Shown here in pieces: positions 42,841-51,978 of a DNA stretch of 64,000 nucleotides. The DNA is taken from positions 124,001 through 188,000 of the forward strand of contig NZ_JARZHF010000008.1 in assembly GCF_029891575.1 (NCBI RefSeq), given 5' to 3'. Position 1 is the first letter of the stretch; the number at the start of each line of letters is the position of its first letter. The notes beneath the pieces were generated by a model. The model searched no databases. It had not been told where the DNA came from and saw only the letters and a list, made by a program, of their open reading frames with translations. This DNA is from Salipaludibacillus daqingensis (lineage in GTDB: Bacteria; Bacillota; Bacilli; Bacillales; Salisediminibacteriaceae). The position numbers were made by a program, and so were the translations under genes.

Positions 42841-43725
42841 ATGGACTATTTATTAGGTGAAAGAATCAAAGATTTACGAGAACATTTACATATATCACAA
42901 AAAGGTCTTTGTGAAGGGATTTGTACGCAAGGATTGATTAGTAGAATTGAAAGAAACACAGCTACCCCGACAGCCCCTTTACTCCATCAACTCGCTCTTC
43001 GGTTAGGTGTCGACTTGAACTATTTCTTTGACGACATCTCTCGAAACGGGATCAATTATGTGAAAGAAACGATACGCAATATCGACAGCCAAATTCGTGA
43101 TCACAAATATGAAGAAGTCATGCAAACGGTCCATTTAGAGAAAAAGAATCCTCTTTTTAGAGAAAAACATTTAAAGCAGTATTTGTTATGGAGAGAAGGA
43201 ATTTGTGTCTTTCATATGTATGACGATAGTGAACGAGCACTGAATATCCTTGATCAAGCTCTTCAACTACAGCAAGGGAATGAGAGAAATTATACAGAAA
43301 CAGAAATGGATATTTTAGCTTCAAAAGCAATCATCTATAGTATCATCAATAAACTTGATGTTGCTGCTGATATTTACAAAATACTTTTAACTCATATAGA
43401 ATCTCTATCCATGCTCAAACAAAACCGGTTAATCATTCGAATCTTATTTAATGCGAGCAGAAATGCGTATGACAGAAAAAAATATCGTGAATCGTTGTTT
43501 TACGCTGATAAAGCTATCAAAATTTGTTTAGAAGAAGAACATCTTTACTTGTTAGGTCAACTATATTTCCAAAAAGGTTGCTCGTTATTTGAATATGATC
43601 GTGCCTATAAGGAAGAAAGTCTTGAATTGCTGCATAAAACGTTATGGATATATGAATTAAATCCCGTCCCTGAATTAATCGAAGACTTAAAAGAAGAAAT
43701 CAATTACATTCAAAATAGTCAATAA
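42841..43725 (+). CDS. HTH-TPR quorum-sensing regulator (PlcR/NprR-like, RRNPP family)
   Basis: 294 residues: N-terminal XRE-type helix-turn-helix (LGERIKDLREHLHISQKGLCEGICTQGLISRIERNTATPTAPLLHQLALRLGV), then helical TPR repeats (about 75-290; RNAYDRKKYRESLFYADKAIKICLEEEHLYLLGQLYFQKGCSLFEY). This is the architecture of PlcR and PlcR-like receptors, which bind an imported signalling peptide and then activate exoprotease and virulence genes. GGAG 8 nt before the ATG. Flanked by a divergent pro-peptide gene and a downstream subtilisin gene, it completes a plausible signalling cassette. Confidence 0.88.
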   Translation: MDYLLGERIKDLREHLHISQKGLCEGICTQGLISRIERNTATPTAPLLHQLALRLGVDLNYFFDDISRNGINYVKETIRNIDSQIRDHKYEEVMQTVHLEKKNPLFREKHLKQYLLWREGICVFHMYDDSERALNILDQALQLQQGNERNYTETEMDILASKAIIYSIINKLDVAADIYKILLTHIESLSMLKQNRLIIRILFNASRNAYDRKKYRESLFYADKAIKICLEEEHLYLLGQLYFQKGCSLFEYDRAYKEESLELLHKTLWIYELNPVPELIEDLKEEINYIQNSQ

Positions 43726-43778
43726 TCTTACCTATTTTGAATGTCTTTGTTAAGGTTTTCATCCTTTCGTTTTCAAAA

Positions 43779-43798
43779 AATATTAATAAGTTAATATT
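43779..43798. promoter_or_regulatory. AT-rich dyad upstream of subtilisin gene
   Basis: AATATTAA-TAAG-TTAATATT, a perfect 8-bp dyad with 4-bp centre, 184 bp before the protease start. Nearly the same sequence and spacing as at 42800-42819. AT-rich, so coincidence must be excluded. Confidence 0.45.
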
Positions 43799-43981
43799 CT
43801 TTTTCGTATCCTCTCCTAAATCTAAGGTGTCGTGGATGAGAAAACAGTTCATTGTCCGCATAGACTCAAATTGAAGTTTTATTATTTAGAATTTTTAGAT
43901 TACTATAGTTCTAGACTAAACATCATGCAACCAATCACCTGTGAATGTTTGGTACATACAACCTATAAGGAGAGGATTACA

Positions 43982-45115
43982 TTGAAAAAGTTATTCTTAT
44001 CATGGATCGTAGTTACCCTTATTCTTTTACCTAGCCAAGTTGGTCTTGCCGCTGGTGAAAAAGATGACGCAGATGACTATCTCGTAAAATTTAACGGACC
44101 TGCACAAAAAGGATTAGTACAAGCCTTTGGAGTAGATGACGAAGATATTATTCACGAATATGAAAACTTACCAGTCATGCACCTTCATTTAACTGTTAAT
44201 CAAGTGAACGCTTTAGAGAGACATCCTCAAATTGAAACTGTCGAAGAAAACGGTGAAGTGGAAGCATTGGGTCAAGAGGTTCCTTGGGGTATCCCTCATG
44301 TTCAAGGCACCGCTGCTCAGGACCAAGGGTTCACTGGCGAGAACGTAAAAGTAGCTATTCTGGACACTGGTGTAGACAACACTCATGAAGATTTGGCGGC
44401 TAACGTGAAAGGCGGACACTCCGTTTTTGACGATGCTGACAACAGCGATCCTTATTTCGATGCAAACGGACACGGAACACATGTAGCAGGTACGGTTGGT
44501 GCCGTTGATAACGACTTAGGAGTGATCGGAGTTGCTCATGAAGCGGACTTATATGCTGTAAAAGTATTAAATAATGATGGAAGTGGAACATTAGCAGGTA
44601 TTGCAGAAGGAATTGAATGGTCCATCAATAATGATATGGACATCATTAATATGAGTTTGGGCGGATCACAAGGTTCTACGATTTTAGAAGACTTTAGCGA
44701 CCTAGCATACGATGAAGGTGTCCTTGTTGTTGCTGCTGCAGGTAATAGTGGAAACAGAGGTGGAAATAACGATACAGTTGGTTATCCTGCCAATTATGAT
44801 TCAGTCATTGCTGTAGCGGCAGTTGATGAAAATAATAACCGCGCTACGTTTTCCAGTACTGGTCCTGCTGTTGAATTATCTGCACCAGGAGTAGACACAT
44901 TAAGTACGACACCAGGGGATAATTATGCATCATTTAATGGAACATCGATGGCTTCTCCCCATGTCGCAGGTGTTGCAGCTCAAATACTACAAGCAAAGCC
45001 TGATTTATCGAATGTTGAACTTCGAGCGCTTCTCCAAGAGACAGCTCAAGAGCTTGGCTCATCTCACCAATATGGCCATGGTCTCGTTCAATCATTGGAT
45101 GCTATTGAAAATTAA
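43982..45115 (+). CDS. Subtilisin-type alkaline serine protease (S8A)
   Basis: 377-residue pre-pro-enzyme. TTG start behind AAGGAGAGG, signal peptide ([22 protein letters not shown]), I9 pro-peptide (about 25-97; [15 protein letters not shown].., [12 protein letters not shown]) and the mature enzyme from about residue 98 ([11 protein letters not shown]). Catalytic D128 (ILDTGVD), H164 (NGHGTHVAG), oxyanion N255 (AAGNSG) and S322 ([11 protein letters not shown]). Length and sequence resemble high-alkaline subtilisins of alkaliphilic bacilli. The frame extends upstream to 43832, but that part overlaps the promoter region. Probably controlled by the peptide-responsive regulator upstream. Confidence 0.96.
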   Translation: MKKLFLSWIVVTLILLPSQVGLAAGEKDDADDYLVKFNGPAQKGLVQAFGVDDEDIIHEYENLPVMHLHLTVNQVNALERHPQIETVEENGEVEALGQEVPWGIPHVQGTAAQDQGFTGENVKVAILDTGVDNTHEDLAANVKGGHSVFDDADNSDPYFDANGHGTHVAGTVGAVDNDLGVIGVAHEADLYAVKVLNNDGSGTLAGIAEGIEWSINNDMDIINMSLGGSQGSTILEDFSDLAYDEGVLVVAAAGNSGNRGGNNDTVGYPANYDSVIAVAAVDENNNRATFSSTGPAVELSAPGVDTLSTTPGDNYASFNGTSMASPHVAGVAAQILQAKPDLSNVELRALLQETAQELGSSHQYGHGLVQSLDAIEN

Positions 45116-45130
45116 CAGTTAGCTTATATG

Positions 45131-45156
45131 AGTCCCTATCTTGATTGATAGGGACT
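45131..45156 (+). terminator. Terminator of subtilisin gene
   Basis: AGTCCCTATC / GATAGGGACT perfect 10-bp stem, 6-nt loop, then TTTTTT; 15 bp after the stop codon. Confidence 0.93.
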
Positions 45157-45266
45157 TTTTTAGTTTTTCAGCGCTTCTGATAGTACCTCACGCATGGAAG
45201 TAAGGCGCTATTATAACTCCTTCGATCTCACACTGGTTAGCACGATAAAATTACTTTTTTCAAAAA

Positions 45267-45295
45267 AACACTTAGAGCAAATAGCCCTAAGTGTT
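45267..45295 (-). terminator. Terminator of gdhA
   Basis: AACACTTAG / CTAAGTGTT stem; minus strand followed by TTTTTTT (complement of 45262-45268). Confidence 0.85.
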
Positions 45296-45355
45296 CAAAA
45301 TCGAACCTTTATGGAAGTTACTTATCGAGACATCGACAAATATCAATCATTCTGA

Positions 45356-46750
<1,395 letters not shown>

Positions 46751-46900
46751 TCATGTTTCTATAAATTAAAATGGACAAATTGTACATTTATATTAGATTC
46801 TCACTATTCAGTATTTTATAATTAAGTTAATCATCTAATCAATATCAATAATCGATAGAATCAATGCTTATTTGAGATTGATCTTTTTGGAGGAAAAACG

Positions 46901-47806
46901 ATGGAAATGAGACAGATCCAATATTTTATAGAAGTAGCGAACCGAGAGCACATGACAGAAGCCGCTGTGGCCTTGCATGTCGCCCAATCAGCGGTAAGTA
47001 GACAGATCGTTAATTTGGAAAATGAATTAGGAGTGGATTTGTTTATTCGAGAAGGTCGAAGAGTAAAATTGACTCCTCTTGGTAAAATTTTTCTTAAAAG
47101 AATCACCCATGCGATGAACGTCATTGATGATGCCACTAGAGAAGTGAAAGAATATTTAGATCCTGAAAAAGGAACGATTCGCATTGCTTTTCCAATCAGT
47201 TTAGCAGCTCATACGCTCCCAACAGCTATTTCTTCGTTTCGAATGTACTATCCAGAAGCGAAATTTCAGTTGAAACAGGGTCTTTACAATGACTTGATTG
47301 ACGGTGTAGCATCAGGTGATTTCAATATGGCTTTAATCGGTCCTGTACCAATGGAAGAAAAAAAAGTAAACAGAAAAATTTTATTTACTGAAAATGTCGT
47401 GGCCTTATTACCCATTCACCATCCACTTGCCGATCGTGAAACGTTAAGATTACGGGAGTTAAAAGACGATCCGTTTGTGTTATTACCAGAAGGTTTTGTT
47501 TTTCGCGATATCGTCATCAATGCTTGTAAAGATATTGGTTTCGAACCTCAGATTGCTTTTGAGGGGGATGATATTGATGCGTTAAAGGGGCTTGTTTCAG
47601 CAGGGCTTGGCGTTACGCTAATGCCAGAGGTGACACTAATGGAGAGTTTGTCTCGTTCAACAGTGAAAATACCTCTTGTCGAACCAAATGTTACCCGCAC
47701 CGTCGGGGTGATTACACCTAAGGAGCGGGTACTATTACCAACTGAGCAGCTTTTTTATCAATTTCTGCAAGATTTCTTTGCTCGTTTAAGTTATTTCAAA
47801 GAGTGA
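46901..47806 (+). CDS. LysR-family regulator, GltC-like
   Basis: 301 residues: winged-helix N-terminus (EMRQIQYFIEVANREHMTEAAVALHVAQSAVSRQIVNLENELGVDLFIREGRRVKLTPLGKIF) and periplasmic-binding-like effector domain (GTIRIAFPISLAAHTLPTAISSFRMYYPEAKF.., VSAGLGVTLMPE). Very similar in plan to GltC. Shares a 168-bp divergent control region with gdhA, implying control of glutamate formation in response to 2-oxoglutarate/glutamate. TTTTTGGAGG before the ATG. Confidence 0.9.
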   Translation: MEMRQIQYFIEVANREHMTEAAVALHVAQSAVSRQIVNLENELGVDLFIREGRRVKLTPLGKIFLKRITHAMNVIDDATREVKEYLDPEKGTIRIAFPISLAAHTLPTAISSFRMYYPEAKFQLKQGLYNDLIDGVASGDFNMALIGPVPMEEKKVNRKILFTENVVALLPIHHPLADRETLRLRELKDDPFVLLPEGFVFRDIVINACKDIGFEPQIAFEGDDIDALKGLVSAGLGVTLMPEVTLMESLSRSTVKIPLVEPNVTRTVGVITPKERVLLPTEQLFYQFLQDFFARLSYFKE

Positions 47807-47834
47807 AAGGTATGTGTCTATCGAGACCCTGTGC

Positions 47835-48788
47835 TTAATGTCCATTGGATACGACCGACACTCGTTCATTGACCCACGATACAACATCTTCATAGACTTC
47901 CTCTTTATTTGTTTCATTTAATAGTTCATGCCTTCCGTCTTGATACAACTTACATTGCACATCTTGTAACTTTGCCACTTTGTAAAACTTACTCAATTTT
48001 TTAACTAAACGACCGTAATTTCCAACAGGATCTCGATCCCCTGCGATGATAAAAATAGGAAGATCTTTTGGAATTTTAGCTAACCGCTCTTTCACGTATA
48101 GTTGGGAGAGACCTTCGAAAAAATAATAGAAAAATCCTGAAGTAAATAACGTTCCACAATACGGATCATCTTCGTATTTCCTCACTTCATCACGGTTTCG
48201 ACTTAGCCAAGCAAATTTCGATTGGCTGTCTTTAATCCTTTTGTTATAGCGGCTAAAACTTAAGTAATCAAGAAGGCGACTTTGATTTCTTTCTCCAAAA
48301 AGGTATTTTTCAATCGAAGCTACCTTTTTTCCAAGAGAAACTTCAATCCCCGTTCTTGCTGCTGAACCACACAAAACGACGCCCGCCACGTCCTTACCGT
48401 ATCGAATGATAAATTCTTGTGCGAGGAATGAGCCAAAACTGTGCCCGAAAATAACGATCGGTAATTGTGGATGCTTCGACCTAATTTCCTCCATAATCGC
48501 GTGTTCGTCTTCCACGATTTGGTTGAATCCGTCTTCCCCAATATATCCAAGTTCCTCAATGCTTTCTGCTGTTTTTCCGTGTCCTCTATGGTCGTCTGCA
48601 AACACGATGTATCCTTGACGATTTAAATGCTTTGCGAAATTTTCATATCTCTTTGCATGTTCTGCCATTCCATGAAAAATCTGAACGACTCCTTTCGGCT
48701 CGGAAACTTCCTCCCAACAATAAACAAAAACGTCTGTTCCGTCAGACCCTTTTATTAAAAAGCTTTCGTTCGAATCCTTTTTACTCAT
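47835..48788 (-). CDS. Alpha/beta hydrolase, lysophospholipase/monoacylglycerol lipase type
   Basis: 317 residues; oxyanion region QIFHGMAEHAKRYENFAKHLNRQGY, ADDHRGHGKT, nucleophile elbow IFGHSFGSFLAQEF (Ser), acidic residue in IIAGDRDPVGNYG and final His in YQDGRHELLNE. Cytosolic esterase on monoacylglycerols or lysophospholipids. GGGGAG precedes the ATG. Monocistronic. Confidence 0.92.
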   Translation of the reverse strand: MSKKDSNESFLIKGSDGTDVFVYCWEEVSEPKGVVQIFHGMAEHAKRYENFAKHLNRQGYIVFADDHRGHGKTAESIEELGYIGEDGFNQIVEDEHAIMEEIRSKHPQLPIVIFGHSFGSFLAQEFIIRYGKDVAGVVLCGSAARTGIEVSLGKKVASIEKYLFGERNQSRLLDYLSFSRYNKRIKDSQSKFAWLSRNRDEVRKYEDDPYCGTLFTSGFFYYFFEGLSQLYVKERLAKIPKDLPIFIIAGDRDPVGNYGRLVKKLSKFYKVAKLQDVQCKLYQDGRHELLNETNKEEVYEDVVSWVNERVSVVSNGH

Positions 48789-49107
48789 CTTTTTAACTCC
48801 CCTTTACTGCAAACTTCAGATACTATTGAGTCATCTTATAGTCTCTATTTCTAGTAGTATTCCTTAGTAGTATAACATCCATCTCTTCACAAAATTTCCA
48901 CTATCATTTAACAATTGTGTTCACAACAGATCTAGTATCACCAATTTTTTACAGACACTAAATTGTCACTTACATAACGAAAACTTGATGACAGATGTCA
49001 CTATTAATATCATTCCTCATTGATACAATAAACGATAAGATGCTTTTAAGGAATTCTTTGGGGAAGTTATTTAAACGTATCTACTACTGAAGAGATGAGG
49101 GATTTTA
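48789..49107. other. 319-bp divergent control region with two short palindromes
   Basis: No gene. Contains TTGTG-TT-CACAA (48915-48926) and TGACA-GA-TGTCA (48989-49000), the latter near an additional TTGTCAC half-site. Both resemble operators for small dimeric repressors ahead of the nitronate monooxygenase-like gene; no regulator gene is adjacent. Confidence 0.4.
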
Positions 49108-50076
49108 ATGAATTTTCCAAAACTAAAAATTGGAAAGATGGAGCCTAAAGTACCAATTATTCAAGGGGGAATGGGTGTTGGTATCTCATTAAGTAGCTTA
49201 GCTGCAGCTGTAGCAAATGCTGGTGGAATAGGAACCATTTCTGGAACTGGAATTCCAATTGATGAGATGCGAAGCCATATTCGAAAAGCTAGAGAACTTA
49301 CTCAAGGAGCAGGTTATATTGGCGTGAATGTTCTTTACGCGATGACAGACTTTGCTGAAACAATGAGAGCCGCACTTGAGGAAAAAGTTGACTTTATTAT
49401 TTCTGGAGCTGGGATTTCTAGAGATATGTATTCTTGGGGAAAAGAATACAACATACCAGTCATCTCTATTGTTTCTTCCGGGAAATTAGCTAGGATGTCT
49501 CAACGATTAGGGGCATCAGCAGTTGTTGTAGAAGGATTTGAAGCAGGTGGCCATTTAGGAACGGACCGCCCTCTTTTCGATATCTTACCTGAAGTCGTCG
49601 AAGCTGTAGATATACCCGTAATCGCTGCAGGTGGTATTCTTAGCGGGACCGATATGAAAAAAGCAATAAGTATGGGTGCTTCTGGAGTCCAAATGGGATC
49701 AAGATTTGTCGCAAGTGTTGAGTGCGATGCTCCCGATTCTTTTAAAGATAAATTTGTGCAAAGTAAAGAAGGCGACGCTACTTTAATAAAGTCAGTCGTT
49801 GGTTTAGAAGGTCGAGCGATTAGAAACACTTTCACTGATAAAATAAGTGATAATAAAAGTGTAAAAATCGATAAATGTTATCAGTGTTTAAAAAAGTGTT
49901 CCCACAGATATTGTATCTTGGATCATTTGTTGCAATCAAAGAATGGTAATGCAGAAGATGGTCTTGTATTTTGTGGATCAAGAGTTCATGAAATCAACAA
50001 TATTTTACCAACGAAAAAAATCATTGATAACATTATGAATGAGTATACTGAATTAAGTGCCGTTGTTTCTCACTAA
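49108..50076 (+). CDS. NAD(P)H-dependent flavin oxidoreductase / nitronate monooxygenase-like
   Basis: 322 residues, TIM-barrel FMN enzyme: PIIQGGMGVGISLSSLAAAVANAGGIGTISG, FIISGAGISRD, VVVEGFEAGGHLGTDRP, IPVIAAGGILSGTDMKKAISMGASGVQMGSRFVAS. The C-terminus carries a cysteine cluster (DKCYQCLKKCSHRYCILDHL) and VFCGSRVHEI, seen in the YrpB/FabK-related subgroup; it may bind metal. Could act on nitronates or as an enoyl reductase-like enzyme; substrate uncertain. Confidence 0.85.
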   Translation: MNFPKLKIGKMEPKVPIIQGGMGVGISLSSLAAAVANAGGIGTISGTGIPIDEMRSHIRKARELTQGAGYIGVNVLYAMTDFAETMRAALEEKVDFIISGAGISRDMYSWGKEYNIPVISIVSSGKLARMSQRLGASAVVVEGFEAGGHLGTDRPLFDILPEVVEAVDIPVIAAGGILSGTDMKKAISMGASGVQMGSRFVASVECDAPDSFKDKFVQSKEGDATLIKSVVGLEGRAIRNTFTDKISDNKSVKIDKCYQCLKKCSHRYCILDHLLQSKNGNAEDGLVFCGSRVHEINNILPTKKIIDNIMNEYTELSAVVSH

Positions 50077-50176
50077 AAAATGACAAATAGTTAAAAGGCC
50101 TCAAAGTGGTAACAAGCTCCGCTTCCTTTTAAAAACTTTATTAGCAAGAGAAAAAAACGAAATGTTTAACTAATTG

Positions 50177-50195
50177 CATCGCATTTTTTGCGGTG
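50177..50195 (+). terminator. Terminator after flavin oxidoreductase gene
   Basis: CATCGC / GCGGTG stem (with a G-T pair) around ATTTTTT, followed by TTTTTTGTTTTTT; about 100 bp after the stop codon. Confidence 0.7.
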
Positions 50196-50289
50196 TTTTT
50201 TGTTTTTTAAATTTTTTTGAACAATGGACATTGGTAAACGTTCAGAGTCTCTAATATGAATAATAGCATTAGCCTAGAAATTAAAAAAA

Positions 50290-50310
50290 GTCCCTCCTAG
50301 ATGGAAGGAC
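50290..50310 (-). terminator. Terminator of ASCH gene
   Basis: Minus-strand GTCCTTCC / GGAGGGAC stem, 5-nt loop, then seven T. Confidence 0.8.
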
Positions 50311-50319
50311 CTCGATGAT

Positions 50320-50664
50320 TTATTCGTTACTGTCTAACATTGAAAACTCATGTACCCACACTTGCATGGTAGCTTTCCAAGGCATACCTGGGTGAATCGA
50401 CAAGATGGAATCTTTATAAGCCTCGAGGTTTTCATACCCTTCTTGCACGGCAATCTCATCCGTCAAGTCTCCTAGTGTTTGTCGGTAAACACGATCTACT
50501 TTGAACGATTGCCCCTCAAGAACCATGACTTCACCTGGATCGGCATACCTACCGTTTCTTCTCGTTGCTGTTTTCTTTCCTTTAAGAACCTTTTCTACAT
50601 CTTCTGGTTTTGTAACCATTCTGTCTATTTCACATGTCTTTGGTGGTAATACGTTGTCTGTCAT
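50320..50664 (-). CDS. ASCH-domain protein
   Basis: 114 residues with the ASCH (PUA-like) pattern: VTKPEDVEKVLKGKKTATRRNGRYADPGEVMVLEGQSFKVDRVYRQTLGDLTDEIAVQEGYENLEAYKDS. The KKTATRR segment is the usual substrate/RNA contact. ASCH proteins include RNA-binding proteins and small amidohydrolases acting on modified nucleosides; no function known for this one. AAAGGGGG before the ATG. Confidence 0.85.
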   Translation of the reverse strand: MTDNVLPPKTCEIDRMVTKPEDVEKVLKGKKTATRRNGRYADPGEVMVLEGQSFKVDRVYRQTLGDLTDEIAVQEGYENLEAYKDSILSIHPGMPWKATMQVWVHEFSMLDSNE

Positions 50665-50827
50665 TTTTATCCCCCTTTACCCATATCCCATTTTATACTA
50701 ATTATTACTTTATGAGAACTTTAAAACATCTATAGTATAAGATTATTTTCTAAAAGATATGAATTCCCCTAAATAAAAAGACATGGTATCAAATGTTTTT
50801 AAAAAAGTACCGCTCGCTTCCAGCCTA

Positions 50828-51373
50828 CTAGCCTTGACCTTCTGCCGTTAATACTAATTGCCGAATGTTTCGTTTTCTTGTATAGTCAACTGGCATCGAA
50901 TAAGCAGCAAGCATTCCATTTTCATCTTGAACTAATTTTATTTTCAGTCGTTTCTTTATCGTTATTTTCCACTTTAGTAATGTCATTAAGATTTTATCGA
51001 TAGGAGTTAACTTAGTGAAATCAAAGCCTCCACGTAGATAAAAAAAAGAAACATTATCTCGCAAATCGGAAGGGATATTTTTATCTCTTACTTCATGCAC
51101 GACATCTTTTCTTGCAGGGGCGACACCTGTAGCAAAAACAATAAGCTTCTTCTCAGTAAGTTTGTTTGCGTTTGCGATTATAAACTTAACTCCGTGAATA
51201 CCAGATGCATAAAGTCCCCCTCCATAAATAATCGTATCGTATGTTAAAAGAGTATTTACATCGACTCTTTTAGCTGTCATATCAATTAAATCTGCATGTA
51301 GTTCTTCTGAAATCCACGAAGCATACCTTTTCGTAAATCCCGATTTAGATTTAAATAACACTACTGTTTTCAT
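50828..51373 (-). CDS. Flavodoxin-domain protein (HemG-like)
   Basis: 181 residues; flavodoxin opening VVLFKSKSGFTKRYASWISEEL (phosphate loop), DTIIYGGGLYASGIHG and IVFATGVAPARKD, plus a C-terminal basic region (LLKWKITIKKRLKIK). It resembles the HemG-like flavodoxin-domain group. Redox partner or protoporphyrinogen-type oxidase role cannot be decided. GAGGTG ahead of the ATG. Confidence 0.82.
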   Translation of the reverse strand: MKTVVLFKSKSGFTKRYASWISEELHADLIDMTAKRVDVNTLLTYDTIIYGGGLYASGIHGVKFIIANANKLTEKKLIVFATGVAPARKDVVHEVRDKNIPSDLRDNVSFFYLRGGFDFTKLTPIDKILMTLLKWKITIKKRLKIKLVQDENGMLAAYSMPVDYTRKRNIRQLVLTAEGQG

Positions 51374-51543
51374 TAGCTACACCTCTCAAATGAAATGAAT
51401 ACTTTGTATCCATTCCACATCCAGGAGAGAAATCCCTGTTCGATTGTATTCTATTTGAAAATTATTCAGCAAAGTTTTTTTAGTTAGACACAATTAGCTT
51501 CGTTTGAATTCGTAAAACAAGTACAACCTAGTTTTGAACAGTA

Positions 51544-51572
51544 TTGACAAATAAGAGCATGCAAAATATGAT
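51544..51572 (+). promoter_or_regulatory. Sigma-A promoter of ABC-F leader transcript
   Basis: TTGACA (51544-51549), 17-bp spacer, TATGAT (51567-51572): perfect -35 and near-perfect -10. Transcription would start near 51580, about 400 nt before the ABC-F start codon. Confidence 0.8.
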
Positions 51573-51608
51573 AAGAGTAATCTAAAGAAAAGGAAGGTAC
51601 CTTATACG

Positions 51609-51620
51609 ATGAAGCAATAA
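51609..51620 (+). CDS. Three-codon leader ORF (Met-Lys-Gln)
   Basis: ATG AAG CAA TAA with AGGAAGG (51591-51597) 11 nt upstream, about 30 nt into the predicted transcript. Very short leader ORFs occur in attenuators of antibiotic-responsive ABC-F genes, where drug-stalled ribosomes alter RNA folding. Supported by the combination of promoter, ribosome site and downstream hairpin; no protein function is claimed. Confidence 0.5.
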   Translation: MKQ

Positions 51621-51671
51621 TCCTATTTCACAGACATGATTTTGATCGTTAATCATTTTGTCTAGATAGGA
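51621..51671 (+). promoter_or_regulatory. Leader hairpin directly after the three-codon ORF
   Basis: Nested arms TCCTAT / ATAGGA, AGAC / GTCT and ATGATT / AATCAT around a 9-nt loop. It begins on the base after the leader stop codon. A ribosome paused on the leader ORF would mask its left arm, suiting an attenuation switch. Confidence 0.5.
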
Positions 51672-51776
51672 TTAGTGTGACCATTTTTAGGTAGCTTTCG
51701 ATTACGGACAGTAAGCGAAAAATCTCCCCTTTTATTTTGGCTATGTTAAAGAATATTGTTGATTATGAAAATAGGC

Positions 51777-51880
51777 TCGCTTGCCGTGGACAAGACTTCA
51801 GCTTCCTCGAAAAATCAACCTGCGGGATCTTCAGCTCTTACTTTTCCCACAGGCGTCTCGCTGATTTTTCAAAATTAACA
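51777..51880 (+). repeat. Hairpin-forming intergenic repeat element
   Basis: About 100 bp with GACTTCAGCTTCCTCG, GAAAAATCA..CCTG and CAGG..TGATTTTTC inverted arms (51809-51817 and 51862-51870). I recognise this as a common intergenic repeat type in alkaliphilic Bacillus genomes. An ORF across it is not a gene. Inside the ABC-F leader it may have been recruited as part of the terminator/antiterminator. Confidence 0.6.
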
Positions 51881-51978
51881 AGGAAGATTAACAAGCCTTT
51901 AATTTTTAAAAGGACGGTTTATTTGCGTATACCTAACTCAAACACTTTTCCTCTCTAGCTTAATAGGGAGGTTTATTT

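Noticed and set aside
43832-43981. N-terminal extension of the subtilisin
   Set aside because: The extension would precede a textbook signal peptide, has no ribosome site and covers the promoter region; the TTG at 43982 has AAGGAGAGG in front.
51737-51958. 73-codon ORF upstream of the ABC-F gene
   Set aside because: Runs through a recognised non-coding repeat element with inverted arms, lacks a ribosome site and has non-protein-like composition.
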